Assembly: GCA_023266055.1 (NCBI GenBank)
Contig: JAHFRW010000007.1
Location: forward strand, 1 to 64,000
DNA length: 64,000 bases
Direction of reading: 5' to 3'
Source: Gammaproteobacteria bacterium
GTDB taxonomy: Bacteria > Pseudomonadota > Gammaproteobacteria > Ga0077554 > Ga007554
Under the pieces are notes generated by a model, which saw nothing but the letters and a program-made list of their open reading frames with translations, did not search any database and was not told the origin of the DNA. Below, in pieces: positions 30,264 to 42,104 of the stretch; position 1 is the stretch's first letter; the number at the start of each line of letters is the position of its first letter. The position numbers and the translations under genes are program-made.

Positions 30264-30730
30264 ATGGAATTACAAGACGCCATCGTGAGTGTTCCGAAAA
30301 CGATGGAGAAGTATTTTGGTTACGCGGGAAAAATGTTTAAACCGTCATCTGATACGGTCACCTCGTTAATAAACAAGATTCCAGTCCGTGCATTAATTCT
30401 GGCGTCTGATGATTTACTGATAGCCAGTCCGGAGTATGCGCATGCGGTGACGGGTGCGATCAAAAACGCACTGGACTGGAGGGTGGGTAATGAGTCATTT
30501 GTTAACAAGCCTGTGGCTTTTCTGATCTGAACGCGTTGCCACGCGCAATACATGCGTAAGGCTCATTGCGGAAAACGGTATATACCATGTCCGTGCGTAT
30601 TGTCGATGAAGCGTGTATCACGACTCCTTTGTTAGGTTTCTATTTTGACGAAGATAGCATCGTCAAGCACCCCGTAATTATGCCTGCTTTGCTGACTGTG
30701 CTGGATTCACTCAAGAGATCTGTTCATAAA
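30264..30730 (+). pseudogene. NADPH-dependent FMN reductase remnant
   Basis: DDLLIASPEYAHAVTGAIKNALDWRVGNESFVNKPVAFLI then stop; frame-shifted tail MSVRIVDEACITTP...DEDSIVKHPV downstream. Confidence 0.7.
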
Positions 30731-31156
30731 ACGTAACACATGCTGGAAGCGGGCGCCAAGGTACCCATTATCTGCAAAGATAATGCGGGAAGCGTCGCTG
30801 GGTAGTTCATGCACATTTTACTTAATAGTCATCATGTCTATGACTTGTGCACCGTTCCTCTGCGCTTGCTAAGATTCGATGGGTGCGCGTATATTGAGGC
30901 TGAGTATCAAAACTAATGTGATGGATGCTGTCTTTACTCACTCGAGATTCAGCAGGTAAGCGTGAGCACTGGAACATTTAAAAGTTTGCATTCACGAAAT
31001 ATTCCCATTGATGTTGTGACTTGTATCCATTCACAAAGGTGAAGCATGTGTATCCGGGTTTGGAGAAAGTGGAGTCTGGAGAACCACTATAAAAAACGGG
31101 GCGGTACTCGAAAAGCCATATGAGTAGGGATGAAGCTGCATTGAAGGAGATCTGAT

Positions 31157-31561
31157 ATGTCTGGAATTGCAAATACAAGCGGTGAATTGATATTAGGCAA
31201 AGGTGCTCAGTTCTGGGTGTATCTCTCGCCACAACATGATACTGCCAAGGTCGTCAAGGATTGGTCAGTCACTATTTCCCAGGGTAGCTGGAGTGACACG
31301 ATTACGTCTAAAAATCCCACCCGGCAGATTCGAACGCCCAACCTGTCGGGTTTGTTTGACATTAAAATAACGACCATGAATAACTCTACGAATCCACCTT
31401 CTGAAATACCTATTCCTCCTCTGCCACCCAGCACCAATCAAATTGGCTGTAATTCAAATTGTGCCTCCATGGTGGGAATCGTGGCAAACGAAAAACCCCT
31501 GCTGGGTGGCGCGAATGCACAATTCTGGACGACCTGGGATGCGTTGTGTAAAACGGGCTGA
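31157..31561 (+). CDS. hypothetical protein
   Basis: 134 aa ORF, SD AGGAGATC upstream; no family recognised. Confidence 0.55.
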   Translation: MSGIANTSGELILGKGAQFWVYLSPQHDTAKVVKDWSVTISQGSWSDTITSKNPTRQIRTPNLSGLFDIKITTMNNSTNPPSEIPIPPLPPSTNQIGCNSNCASMVGIVANEKPLLGGANAQFWTTWDALCKTG

Positions 31562-31696
31562 TAAATAAATGCAACGGATTCGGGAGGCATGGGTACACCC
31601 ACTTTCCGCGCCGATTGATGTTTACGTGATACGTGCCAGTGATAGGGTTGTGAAAAATCCGGCAGGTTGTTGGCCTGCCGGAGAGTAATAGCCGTG

Positions 31697-32359
31697 TTAT
31701 GGTACGCGTTTGATGGTGATCTGTGCAGCCGGGTTGCGCCAGTCACGGTCGGCGGGGATCAGATTGCCGATGCCGTGAATGCCGGCATGAATATGCACAA
31801 AGCCTTCACCACCTGCGTTGGGTGAAGCGCCTTCACCCCCGCACACCGGGCCGGGAATATTGGCGCACAACTCATCATTGGGTTCGCTGCCGGCATCGTA
31901 GGCAGGTGACTCAAGTGATAATGTCTGTCTTCCTTTCGGGCCGTGTATACCGTTGAGCGCAAAGAAGCCATCGTTGGTGGGTATTAACATCGAGGCTACG
32001 CTAATGTGATCGAATTTGCTCTGAGTTCTGATTTTAACCGTAACGGATTTGCCAGGTGCCAATAGCCCAGGGATTGTGGTGACATTAAGCACGTCGGGGT
32101 TGGCACTCAGCATTGCCATCAAGGGCGCGGTATTGCCGCCCTCCGCCAGAGTGGCAAGTTCCGGACTGGCGGGTGTGCCTTCGGTAAAAAGTTTAATGCC
32201 CTCTTTGTGTGTTGCCACCATGATGGGGGTGAATGACTGTCCACGCGTTACATTGGTGACAGTGACTTCGTAATGGTTGCCGGCAGCACTATCTTCCTTG
32301 TCGGCGTATGCGCTTGCAGTGAACATGAGGCTTAATGCCAAGAGCGGTGCAAATTTTTT
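31697..32359 (-). CDS. secreted spondin-domain protein
   Basis: Signal peptide MKKFAPLLALSLMFTASAYA, YEVTVTNVTRGQSFTPIMVATH, ADRDWRNPAAQITIKRV; start at 32359 preferred over the 32416 ORF start. Confidence 0.85.
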   Translation of the reverse strand, partial: KKFAPLLALSLMFTASAYADKEDSAAGNHYEVTVTNVTRGQSFTPIMVATHKEGIKLFTEGTPASPELATLAEGGNTAPLMAMLSANPDVLNVTTIPGLLAPGKSVTVKIRTQSKFDHISVASMLIPTNDGFFALNGIHGPKGRQTLSLESPAYDAGSEPNDELCANIPGPVCGGEGASPNAGGEGFVHIHAGIHGIGNLIPADRDWRNPAAQITIKRVP

Positions 32360-32471
32360 CATGGATGTTTTCTCCTGTGACGTGATGGTTTTTGCAAGGA
32401 CCAAGGGATACCTCACATTTCCTTGTCCATCGCCGTAGCATTCTGCTGCGGTAATATCACGCCATCATCAC

Positions 32472-32499
32472 GAACCTGTGACATTTATGTCACAGGTTC
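32472..32499. terminator. perfect 13 bp inverted repeat (terminator of psd or operator of the spondin gene)
   Basis: GAACCTGTGACAT-TT-ATGTCACAGGTTC. Confidence 0.55.
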
Positions 32500-32588
32500 G
32501 CCGAAAACCTCTGATTATTTTGCGAGCGCGATGCTCTGGTGGCTCAGGGTTATTTCGGGTCAGTAATGCGTACGCAAGTCCGTGCGCG

Positions 32589-33485
32589 TTACTGGCGGTG
32601 AGTGCCTAATAATTGCCCCATCTGCACAGGTGCAGCGGGTTGAATTGACGCCGCCAGATCCATTTGGTTTGCGCCAAATAATACAATGGCGGTAGATCCC
32701 ATGTTAAACCGCCCCATTTCCGCACCGTGTTGCAGTGTGACGTTATCTGCACGGTTATCCCAGGCTTTCAGTGTGTTGAGAGTGTGCTGGTGAATGGGGC
32801 CTGTCCATACCGTTTCGATACCTGCGACAAACATGGCGCCGACCAGAACCAATGCCATGGGCCCCGCCGCCGTCTCGAAAATGGCCACCAGTCGTTCATT
32901 GCGTGCAAATAAACCCGGTACGCAACGTGTAGTGCGTGGGTTAACGCTGAACAGCCGTCCGGGAATGTAGATGGTTTCGATCAGGCGGCCCGTCAACGGC
33001 ATGTGAATGCGGTGATAGTCGCGCGGTGAAAGGTACAGCGTGGCATAAGTGCCGCCCATGAATGCTGCTGCGCGTTCGGTAGATCCACCCAGCAGGGTTT
33101 CCAGGCTGTAGTCCTGTCCCTTGGCCTGAAAGATGCGTCCGTCACGAATCACTCCGGCCTGACTCACCGCACCGTCAACCGGGCAGGCAATATCATGATC
33201 ACCGTGCACCACGGGCCGCGCACCCGGTTTGAGTGCGCGGGTGAAAAAGGTGTTGAAGTTCGGGTGGACGAATGCGTCAGCCTCCAGCGCAATGCTCATA
33301 TCCACCTGATAGCGTTTGATAAACCAGCGGATTTGCCAGTTTTTCCAGCGTGCGTACCGGGCACGGGTGAGAATATACATCAGCCGTGTCAGCGCATGGT
33401 GTGGCGAGATATGCTGTGTCAGGAATGTAGATATGTAATCAGAAAGTGAAGCGGTCACATTTGCCGGGTGTTGCGGATGTTCCAT
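32589..33485 (-). CDS. psd: phosphatidylserine decarboxylase proenzyme
   Basis: Catalytic/processing site FNMGSTAIVLF; LYLSPRDYHRIHMPL. Confidence 0.95.
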   Translation of the reverse strand: MEHPQHPANVTASLSDYISTFLTQHISPHHALTRLMYILTRARYARWKNWQIRWFIKRYQVDMSIALEADAFVHPNFNTFFTRALKPGARPVVHGDHDIACPVDGAVSQAGVIRDGRIFQAKGQDYSLETLLGGSTERAAAFMGGTYATLYLSPRDYHRIHMPLTGRLIETIYIPGRLFSVNPRTTRCVPGLFARNERLVAIFETAAGPMALVLVGAMFVAGIETVWTGPIHQHTLNTLKAWDNRADNVTLQHGAEMGRFNMGSTAIVLFGANQMDLAASIQPAAPVQMGQLLGTHRQ

Positions 33486-33658
33486 GCGAATATTAAATCC
33501 TGGTTTTTGAAGGGCGGGAGGGCAAGCGTAAACTGTTACACTTTATCAAAAATGTCCGGTTTTGGACAGGCCGCAAGCAAAATCAGACGCTTGGGGTGTT
33601 GGTCGGGTGTTGAGCAGTGGTAGAATATCAGGTGTTTGCGGGTTGCAAGGAGGTGAAA

Positions 33659-34150
33659 ATGGACGCAGAACTCGAATCGCTGGCGTATCAGATGGGCGAG
33701 GCATTACAGCGTCAGGGTTTGATGCTGGCAACGGCGGAATCATGCACAGGTGGATGGATTGCCCATGCTGTGACGGCCATTGCGGGGAGTTCGCAGTGGT
33801 TTGAACGTGGTTTTATTACCTACTCCAATATCGCCAAACAGGAAATGCTCGGGGTGCAGGCTGATACCCTGCAACGCTGCGGTGCCGTCAGCGAACCCAT
33901 AGCCTGTGAAATGGCCGAGGGTGTGCTCAAGCATAGCCTTGCCCAGATCAGCGTCGCGGTGAGTGGCATTGCCGGGCCGGGAGGGGCAACCGCCGATAAG
34001 CCGGTGGGCACCGTGTGCCTGGCATGGGCGAGACTTGATCAGCATCGTGCCGTGATGCGCAGCAACACCCTACATTTCCCGGGTGATCGCGAAGCAGTAC
34101 GCCGCGCGGCGGTGATGGCCGCCATGCGCGGTGTACTCGAAATAATATAA
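33659..34150 (+). CDS. pncC: nicotinamide-nucleotide amidohydrolase (CinA C-terminal family)
   Basis: MLATAESCTGGWIAHAVTAIAGSSQWFERGFITYSN; GIAGPGGAT. Confidence 0.93.
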   Translation: MDAELESLAYQMGEALQRQGLMLATAESCTGGWIAHAVTAIAGSSQWFERGFITYSNIAKQEMLGVQADTLQRCGAVSEPIACEMAEGVLKHSLAQISVAVSGIAGPGGATADKPVGTVCLAWARLDQHRAVMRSNTLHFPGDREAVRRAAVMAAMRGVLEII

Positions 34151-34168
34151 GACATTGACTACAGGATT

Positions 34169-37100
34169 ATGAAAAAGAATCACACCAGCCTCATCGAGCA
34201 GCAGCTTAAGCAACGTATTTTAATACTGGATGGTGCCATGGGCACCATGATCCAGACATACAAATTGAGTGAAGCAGACTATCGTGGTACGCGCTTTGCC
34301 GATTTTGCACATGATGTAAAAGGTAACAATGATTTGCTGACGCTTACCCAACCGCAGATTATTTACGCCATCCATAGCGCTTATCTGGACGCGGGCGCGG
34401 ATATTCTCGAAACCAATACGTTTAACTCCACGGCGATTTCCATGGCCGATTATCACATGGAAGAACTGGTGTATGAACTGAATTTCGCGGCTGCAAAACT
34501 GGCGCGTGCGGCGGCTGATGCAGCCCAGGCCAAGACGCCGGATAAGCCCCGCTTTGTCGCGGGCGTGTTGGGGCCGACTAGCCGCACGGCGTCAATCTCG
34601 CCCTCTGTAAATGATCCGGGCTTCAGAAATGTGACGTTTGATCAGTTGGTAGCGACGTATGTTGAGGCGATCCACGGCCTGGTGGAAGGGGGCTCGGATA
34701 TTTTGATGGTGGAGACAATCTTTGACACGCTCAATGCCAAGGCCGCGTTGTTTGCGATTGAGCAATATTTTGAAGATCACCATGTACGGCTACCGATCAT
34801 GATCTCTGGCACCATCACCGACGCCAGTGGCCGCACCTTGTCGGGCCAGGTGACAGAGGCGTTCTGGAATTCGGTATCGCATGTGCGGCCGTTAAGCGTA
34901 GGCTTGAACTGTGCGCTGGGGGCCAAGGAATTACGCCCCTATATTCAGGAGCTGTCGAAGGTTGCGGATACCTATGTCAGCGCCCATCCTAATGCGGGTC
35001 TGCCTAATGAGTTTGGCGAATATGATGAAAGCCCAGAGTCGATGGCAGAGCTGATTAAAGAGTTTGCCGCGAGTGGCTTTCTGAATATTGTGGGTGGATG
35101 CTGCGGTACTACACCTGCGCATATTAAAGCGATTGCTGAAGTGGTGCGTTCCCTGCCGCCGCGCGCAATCCCAGAAATTGAAAAAAAATGCCGTTTGTCA
35201 GGGCTGGAGCCGTTTAATATTGGCGCGGACTCGCTGTTTGTGAATGTTGGTGAACGTACTAATGTCACTGGCTCAAAAATGTTTTCGCGTCTGATTCTCG
35301 GTGGCGAGTACGACAAGGCGCTTGATGTGGCGCGTCAGCAGGTAGAAAACGGCGCGCAGATTATTGACATCAACGTGGATGAAGGCATGTTGGATTCGGA
35401 AAAGGCGATGGTCACTTTTTTGCATTTGATTGCCTCTGAGCCGGATATTTCACGTGTGCCGATTATGATCGACTCGTCAAAGTGGTCAGTGATTGAGGCG
35501 GGCTTGAAGTGTGTGCAAGGCAAGTCTATCGTCAACTCAATCAGCATGAAAGAAGGCAAGGCCGAGTTTGTGGAAAGAGCCAAGCTGGTGCGCCGTTATG
35601 GCGCAGCAGTGATTGTGATGGCGTTTGATGAGAAAGGCCAGGCCGATACGCAACAGCGCAAGGTTGAAATCTGCACCGAGTCTTATAATATTCTCGTCAA
35701 TGAAGTGGGATTTCCGCCCGAAGATATTATCTTTGATCCGAATATATTTGCCGTGGCGACGGGCATTGAAGAACATAATAACTATGGCGTGGATTTTATC
35801 GAGGCCACGCGGATTATCACGCAAACCTTGCCCTATGCGAAGGTCAGCGGCGGCGTGAGCAATGTCTCGTTCTCGTTTCGTGGCAACGAGCCGGTGCGCG
35901 AAGCGATACATACGGCTTTTTTATATCACGCCATCAAAGCTGGCATGACAATGGGCATTGTCAATGCCGGACAGTTGGGTGTGTATGAACAGATTCCGCC
36001 CGACGTGCTGGAGCGCGTTGAAGACGTGCTGCTTAACCGCCGCCCGGATTCAACCGAGCGGCTGGTGGAATTTGCCGAGTCGGTAAAAGGCGGCGACAAA
36101 GTTAAGGTCGAAGATCTGGCATGGCGTAATGGCACGGTGACTGAGCGGCTCACCCATGCGCTGGTACGTGGCATTACCACTTACGTGATTGAAGATACTG
36201 AGGAGGCGCGCAGCCAGTCAGAGCGCCCTATCCATGTGATTGAAGGGCCGCTGATGACGGGCATGAACGTGGTAGGTGATTTGTTTGGTGAGGGCAAGAT
36301 GTTTTTGCCGCAGGTGGTTAAAAGTGCACGCGTAATGAAACAGGCGGTAGCGCATCTTATTCCGTACATCGAAGCGGAGAAAGGTGCAGGCGGTGAACAA
36401 AAGGCCAAAGGCAAAATTCTGATGGCCACCGTAAAAGGTGATGTTCACGATATTGGCAAGAATATCGTTGGCGTGGTGTTGCAATGCAATAATTTTGATG
36501 TGGTTGACCTGGGTGTGATGGTGCCCTGTGCCAGAATATTGCAGGTTGCGCGCGATGAAAAAGTGGATATCATTGGGCTGTCCGGGTTGATCACGCCCTC
36601 ACTGGAAGAAATGGCGTATGTCGCCAAGGAAATGGAGCGTGAAGGTTTCACCATTCCGCTATTGATTGGCGGTGCCACGACATCACGCGTGCATACCGCC
36701 GTCAAGATTGAACCGGGGTATCACGGGCCTACCGTGTATGTGCAGGATGCGTCGCGCAGCGTTGGGGTTTGTTCCAGCCTGTTAAGCGATGATTTGAAGA
36801 CCGGGTTTGTTAATGATGTAAAAATTGAATATGAAAAAATACGCGTAGATCGTAAAGGCAGAAAATCTGAAAGCAAGCGCCACACATTGGTGGATGCACG
36901 CCAGCACGGCCTGAAAACCGATTGGCAGGCCTATGTTCCACCCACGCCGCATCTGGTGGGTTTGCGGGCTTTTGAAAGTTATCCGCTGGCGGAGATCAGC
37001 GCGTATATCGACTGGACGCCTTTTTTTCAAACCTGGGAGCTTGCCGGACGTTACCCAAAAATTTTGGGTGACGCTGTGGTAGGTGAAGCCGCGACGAACG

Positions 37101-37858
37101 TATTTAATGATGCGCAGCATATGCTCAAGCGCATCATTGATGAAAAGTGGTTACAGGCCAATGTGGTGATTGGTATTTTCCCTGCCAATAGCGTTAATGA
37201 AGATATCGAAATTTATAGCGATGAATCCCGCACGAAAATAGCCATGACCTTCCACACGTTACGCCAGCAGGTGATGAAACCACCGGGCCGGCCCAATCTG
37301 TGCCTGGCGGATTTTATTGCGCCTAAAAACAGCAGCGTTAAGGATTACATCGGCGCGTTTGCGGTGACCACCGGCATCGGCATTGATCCGCGGGTTGCTG
37401 AATATGAAAAAAATCATGATGACTACAACAGCATCATGCTCAAGGCGCTGGCGGATCGTCTGGCGGAAGCCTGTGCCGAAATGATGCACCAACGGATACG
37501 CAAAGAGTTCTGGGGCTATGCGCCTGATGAACACCTGAGTAACGAAGACTTCATAGAAGAAAAATACCGTGGTGTGCGTCCCGCGCCGGGTTATGCGGCG
37601 TGTCCTGATCATACCGAAAAGGGGCCGCTGTTTGATCTGCTGGATGCGCCGAAAAAAGCGGAAATTACACTCACAGAAAGTTTCGCCATGTTGCCCACGG
37701 CGGCAGTGAGTGGTTTTTATTTCTCTCATCCTGAGTCATCTTATTTTTCGGTGGGAAAAATAGAAAAAGACCAGGTGGAAGATTATGCGCGGCGCAAAGG
37801 CATGGATGTGGCGACCATGGAGCGGTGGCTGGCGCCAGTCCTGGCTTATGATGAATGA
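34169..37858 (+). CDS. metH: cobalamin-dependent methionine synthase
   Basis: 1229 aa; [37 protein letters not shown] (B12 site), C-terminal activation domain. Confidence 0.98.
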   Translation: MKKNHTSLIEQQLKQRILILDGAMGTMIQTYKLSEADYRGTRFADFAHDVKGNNDLLTLTQPQIIYAIHSAYLDAGADILETNTFNSTAISMADYHMEELVYELNFAAAKLARAAADAAQAKTPDKPRFVAGVLGPTSRTASISPSVNDPGFRNVTFDQLVATYVEAIHGLVEGGSDILMVETIFDTLNAKAALFAIEQYFEDHHVRLPIMISGTITDASGRTLSGQVTEAFWNSVSHVRPLSVGLNCALGAKELRPYIQELSKVADTYVSAHPNAGLPNEFGEYDESPESMAELIKEFAASGFLNIVGGCCGTTPAHIKAIAEVVRSLPPRAIPEIEKKCRLSGLEPFNIGADSLFVNVGERTNVTGSKMFSRLILGGEYDKALDVARQQVENGAQIIDINVDEGMLDSEKAMVTFLHLIASEPDISRVPIMIDSSKWSVIEAGLKCVQGKSIVNSISMKEGKAEFVERAKLVRRYGAAVIVMAFDEKGQADTQQRKVEICTESYNILVNEVGFPPEDIIFDPNIFAVATGIEEHNNYGVDFIEATRIITQTLPYAKVSGGVSNVSFSFRGNEPVREAIHTAFLYHAIKAGMTMGIVNAGQLGVYEQIPPDVLERVEDVLLNRRPDSTERLVEFAESVKGGDKVKVEDLAWRNGTVTERLTHALVRGITTYVIEDTEEARSQSERPIHVIEGPLMTGMNVVGDLFGEGKMFLPQVVKSARVMKQAVAHLIPYIEAEKGAGGEQKAKGKILMATVKGDVHDIGKNIVGVVLQCNNFDVVDLGVMVPCARILQVARDEKVDIIGLSGLITPSLEEMAYVAKEMEREGFTIPLLIGGATTSRVHTAVKIEPGYHGPTVYVQDASRSVGVCSSLLSDDLKTGFVNDVKIEYEKIRVDRKGRKSESKRHTLVDARQHGLKTDWQAYVPPTPHLVGLRAFESYPLAEISAYIDWTPFFQTWELAGRYPKILGDAVVGEAATNVFNDAQHMLKRIIDEKWLQANVVIGIFPANSVNEDIEIYSDESRTKIAMTFHTLRQQVMKPPGRPNLCLADFIAPKNSSVKDYIGAFAVTTGIGIDPRVAEYEKNHDDYNSIMLKALADRLAEACAEMMHQRIRKEFWGYAPDEHLSNEDFIEEKYRGVRPAPGYAACPDHTEKGPLFDLLDAPKKAEITLTESFAMLPTAAVSGFYFSHPESSYFSVGKIEKDQVEDYARRKGMDVATMERWLAPVLAYDE

Positions 37859-37873
37859 CAAAGAGGCATTGCA

Positions 37874-38749
37874 ATGACACACTATACGTTACGTTCCGAC
37901 ATGCTATCAGTAAGAATTTCCAGCCAGGGCGCTGAAATGCAATCTATCAAAACAGCGGCAGGGCTGGAGTTACTCTGGCAGGCTGACCCCGCCGTATGGG
38001 CGCGTCATGCGCCGCATTTGTTCCCGATTGTCGGCCGGTTGAAAAACGACACATTGCATCATGAGGGTAAGGGTTATCAGCTCAGCCAGCACGGCTTTGC
38101 GCGTGACTTGCCCTTTGTATGTGAATCCTCAAGCGATAGCAGTTGCACGATGTTGCTGACAGATAGCGAGCAGACACGCGAACGTTATCCCTTTGCGTTT
38201 GAGTTACGTATTACCCATCGTTTGAAAAATAATACGTTGGAAATTATTTATGCGGTGCGTAACCCGGCTGCCAGTGATTTGTTATGCAGCGTGGGCACCC
38301 ACCCCGCCTTCGCCTGGCCGCTATCTTCCGGCATAGACAGGGCACAGCACAAACTTGTATTTGATCACGCGGAACCCGCGCCGATACGCCGTTTACAGGG
38401 CGGTCTGGTGAAAAGCGAAACGTATCCCACGCCTGTACAGGGTCGTGCCATGCCATTGAGTGACGCGCTGTTTGTGGATGACGTAATATTTTTTGATAAC
38501 CTCAAAAGCCGTTCACTGAAATATACGGCTCCTGATGTCCCTGGTACGCCGGTGATCCGTGTTGATTTTGCTGACTTCCCGCATTTGGGCATCTGGACTA
38601 AGCCTGGCGCGCCTTTTGTGTGTATAGAGCCTTGGCAGGGCCATGCCAGCCCGCAGGAATTTGACGGTGAATTTCGTGATAAGCCGGGCGTGGTGAGCAT
38701 CGCTGCCGGGCAGGAGCGCGCGTGGCGCTATACAATTTCGGTGGGATAA
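37874..38749 (+). CDS. aldose 1-epimerase family protein
   Basis: GAEMQSIKTAAGLELLWQADPAVWARHAPHLFPIVGRL; GTHPAFAWPL. Confidence 0.88.
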   Translation: MTHYTLRSDMLSVRISSQGAEMQSIKTAAGLELLWQADPAVWARHAPHLFPIVGRLKNDTLHHEGKGYQLSQHGFARDLPFVCESSSDSSCTMLLTDSEQTRERYPFAFELRITHRLKNNTLEIIYAVRNPAASDLLCSVGTHPAFAWPLSSGIDRAQHKLVFDHAEPAPIRRLQGGLVKSETYPTPVQGRAMPLSDALFVDDVIFFDNLKSRSLKYTAPDVPGTPVIRVDFADFPHLGIWTKPGAPFVCIEPWQGHASPQEFDGEFRDKPGVVSIAAGQERAWRYTISVG

Positions 38750-38946
38750 CGCTATTTCCAATTCAATAACTGATGTTACGCAAAGCTCATAGGGTACAGC
38801 CACGCAAGGAAACGCAAAAGATAGGCGAGGGACAATTCTCCAGCCGCCTGCCGCACGGGATTCAACGCAAAGCAAAACAGCGCCTTGACGCGGTACATGC
38901 CGCTGATACTCTGGAGGATTTGCGTCTGCCTCCCTCCAACTGGCTA

Positions 38947-39075
38947 GTAGTGCGTTTCACTAAAACACTGTCATTTCGACCGAAGGGAGAAATCTTGTCT
39001 ACATTGAGCCTGTATAGATTTCTCCCTTCGGTCGAAATGACAGAATTTTGTAAGTGTTTTACTGAAACGCACTAC
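38947..39075. repeat. MITE-like long inverted repeat
   Basis: GTAGTGCGTTTCACTAAAACAC..TGTCATTTCGACCGAAGGGAGAAATCT / AGATTTCTCCCTTCGGTCGAAATGACA..GTGTTTTACTGAAACGCACTAC. Confidence 0.85.
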
Positions 39076-39089
39076 CAGGAGTGTAGTGG

Positions 39090-40300
<1,211 letters not shown>

Positions 40301-40342
40301 TCACTCAAAAGTCGGTGGCCAGTTCTACTATGCCACTACACT

Positions 40343-41449
40343 AGACGATTAAATGCGTGTGTTGCGCCGACCGATATGTTGGCGCGGCTTGGCGGCGATG
40401 AATTCGTTGTGGTGGTCCATGATGTCAATCTGGAACAAGAGGTGGAACCGTTGGCGAAAACAATCGCTCACGCATTGTCTCAACCTTATAAGGTCTCAGG
40501 GTACGAATTGCATACCAGCCCAAGCATGGGCATTAGTTTTTATCCTGCTAATGGAGAAAACGCTGACACGTTGATGAGAAATGCCGATGCCGCGATGTAC
40601 CATGTAAAATCTCAGGGCCGCAACAACTACCAGTTTTTTACCTCTGAAATGAACCATGTCGCGATTGAAAGATTGGAATTGGAAAATAGCCTGCACTCGG
40701 CGCTCGAACGCAACGAGATGTTCCTGAACTACCAGCCGCAGATTGATATCAAGACCGGCAATGTGGTGGGAATGGAAGCATTGATGCGTTGGATGCATCC
40801 GACCAGGGGCTTGGTGATGCCTGATCAATTCATCCCCATCGCAGAAGAAACCGGCCTGATATTGCCTTTGGGAGAATGGGCGCTACGCACAGCCTGTCAG
40901 CAATTTCGGTCTTGGCAGAAAGCGGGGTTGACACATATCAAACTAATGGCGGTCAACATCTCGGTGCTCCAACTTCAACGCGGGGATTTGCCGGCCTTGG
41001 TGGCCTCGGTTTTAAGTGAAACGCGTATGAGTGCCGAAAATCTTGAATTGGAAATTACGGAATCTGCGGCCATGAAAAATCCCCAGCAAACCATTGAGGT
41101 GCTCAACACCTTGTCCAAAATGGGTGTGCGCCTGGCGATTGATGACTTCGGTACCGGACATTCATCGCTCAATTATCTTAAACTATTTCCGATCCACTGC
41201 CTTAAGCTTGATGGTTCATTCGTCAGGGGCATTGAGAGTGACAGCAATGATGCCGCCATCTGTGATGCCTCAATCACGCTCGCGCACAATCTGGGTCTGG
41301 ACGTTGTGGCCGAGGGCGTGGAAACAGCAAGGCAGTATGAGTACCTTAAGGAGCATAAGTGCGGAAAAATTCAAGGCTATTTTTTTAGTAAGGCCTTATC
41401 GCCTGACGATGCGGGTGCATTCGCAACGCTGCATAGTTTTGCCCGATGA
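40343..41449 (+). pseudogene. 5'-truncated GGDEF-EAL protein
   Basis: Frame starts at the IS3 right end: LNACVAPTDMLARLGGDEFVVVV... EAL domain MEALMRWMHPTRG, DDFGTGHSS, KLDGSFV. Confidence 0.88.
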
Positions 41450-41478
41450 ATAATGCCTAAGGCCGCAATCCATCCCAA

Positions 41479-41853
41479 TCACGTTTCGACAAATTCCAAG
41501 GTATTGCCATCGGGGTCGCGGCAAAATAATGCGCGCCTACCGGATTTGCTGAGCGTATAGGCGGCATTCGCATTCGCCAAAAGTTCAGCTAATGCAAAAA
41601 TATCGTTGACCGAAAAAGCAGTGTGTCGGTCACGGCCGCCGTGTTGTGGGCGCCCCTCGCGCGGGTCAGGGTTTGGCAACTGCATCAGATGAAATTGCTG
41701 TTTGCCTAACTCTAACCACGCACCCGGATAACCTAGATCCGGACGCGCAGCGCTGACTTTGAAACCGAGTACGCCAGAATAAAATTCTAATGCAACGTCT
41801 ATATTGTTCACTAGAACGCTACTATGCAAAAGACCATTAACTTTGAAAGTCAT
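41479..41853 (-). CDS. glyoxalase/bleomycin-resistance (VOC) family protein
   Basis: NGLLHSSVLVNNIDVALEFYSGVLGFK...FCRDPDGNTLEFVE. Confidence 0.88.
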   Translation of the reverse strand: MTFKVNGLLHSSVLVNNIDVALEFYSGVLGFKVSAARPDLGYPGAWLELGKQQFHLMQLPNPDPREGRPQHGGRDRHTAFSVNDIFALAELLANANAAYTLSKSGRRALFCRDPDGNTLEFVET

Positions 41854-42104
41854 CGACACTATCCTAAAAACGGCGTTACGTGTCCTGCTTAGAACGCGCA
41901 ATATGGACGAGTTTAATTTACACCTCAATAAGGTGGAGAAAACTCGCACTAGCCGCTTGCATTATTCAAATATTAAACGTAACTACTCGCCCCCTAGCCG
42001 ATAAAAATATTTCTCAGATCGGTCAAAAATCTCTTGACACGTTTTTTGTATATAAATTGCGCAACTCTTTGTTCCGGTCAACGGATAATCAATAGAGTCA
42101 GCCC

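Noticed and set aside
34150-34168. Cobalamin or SAH riboswitch upstream of metH
   Set aside because: Only 18 nt separate pncC and metH, leaving no room for a leader.
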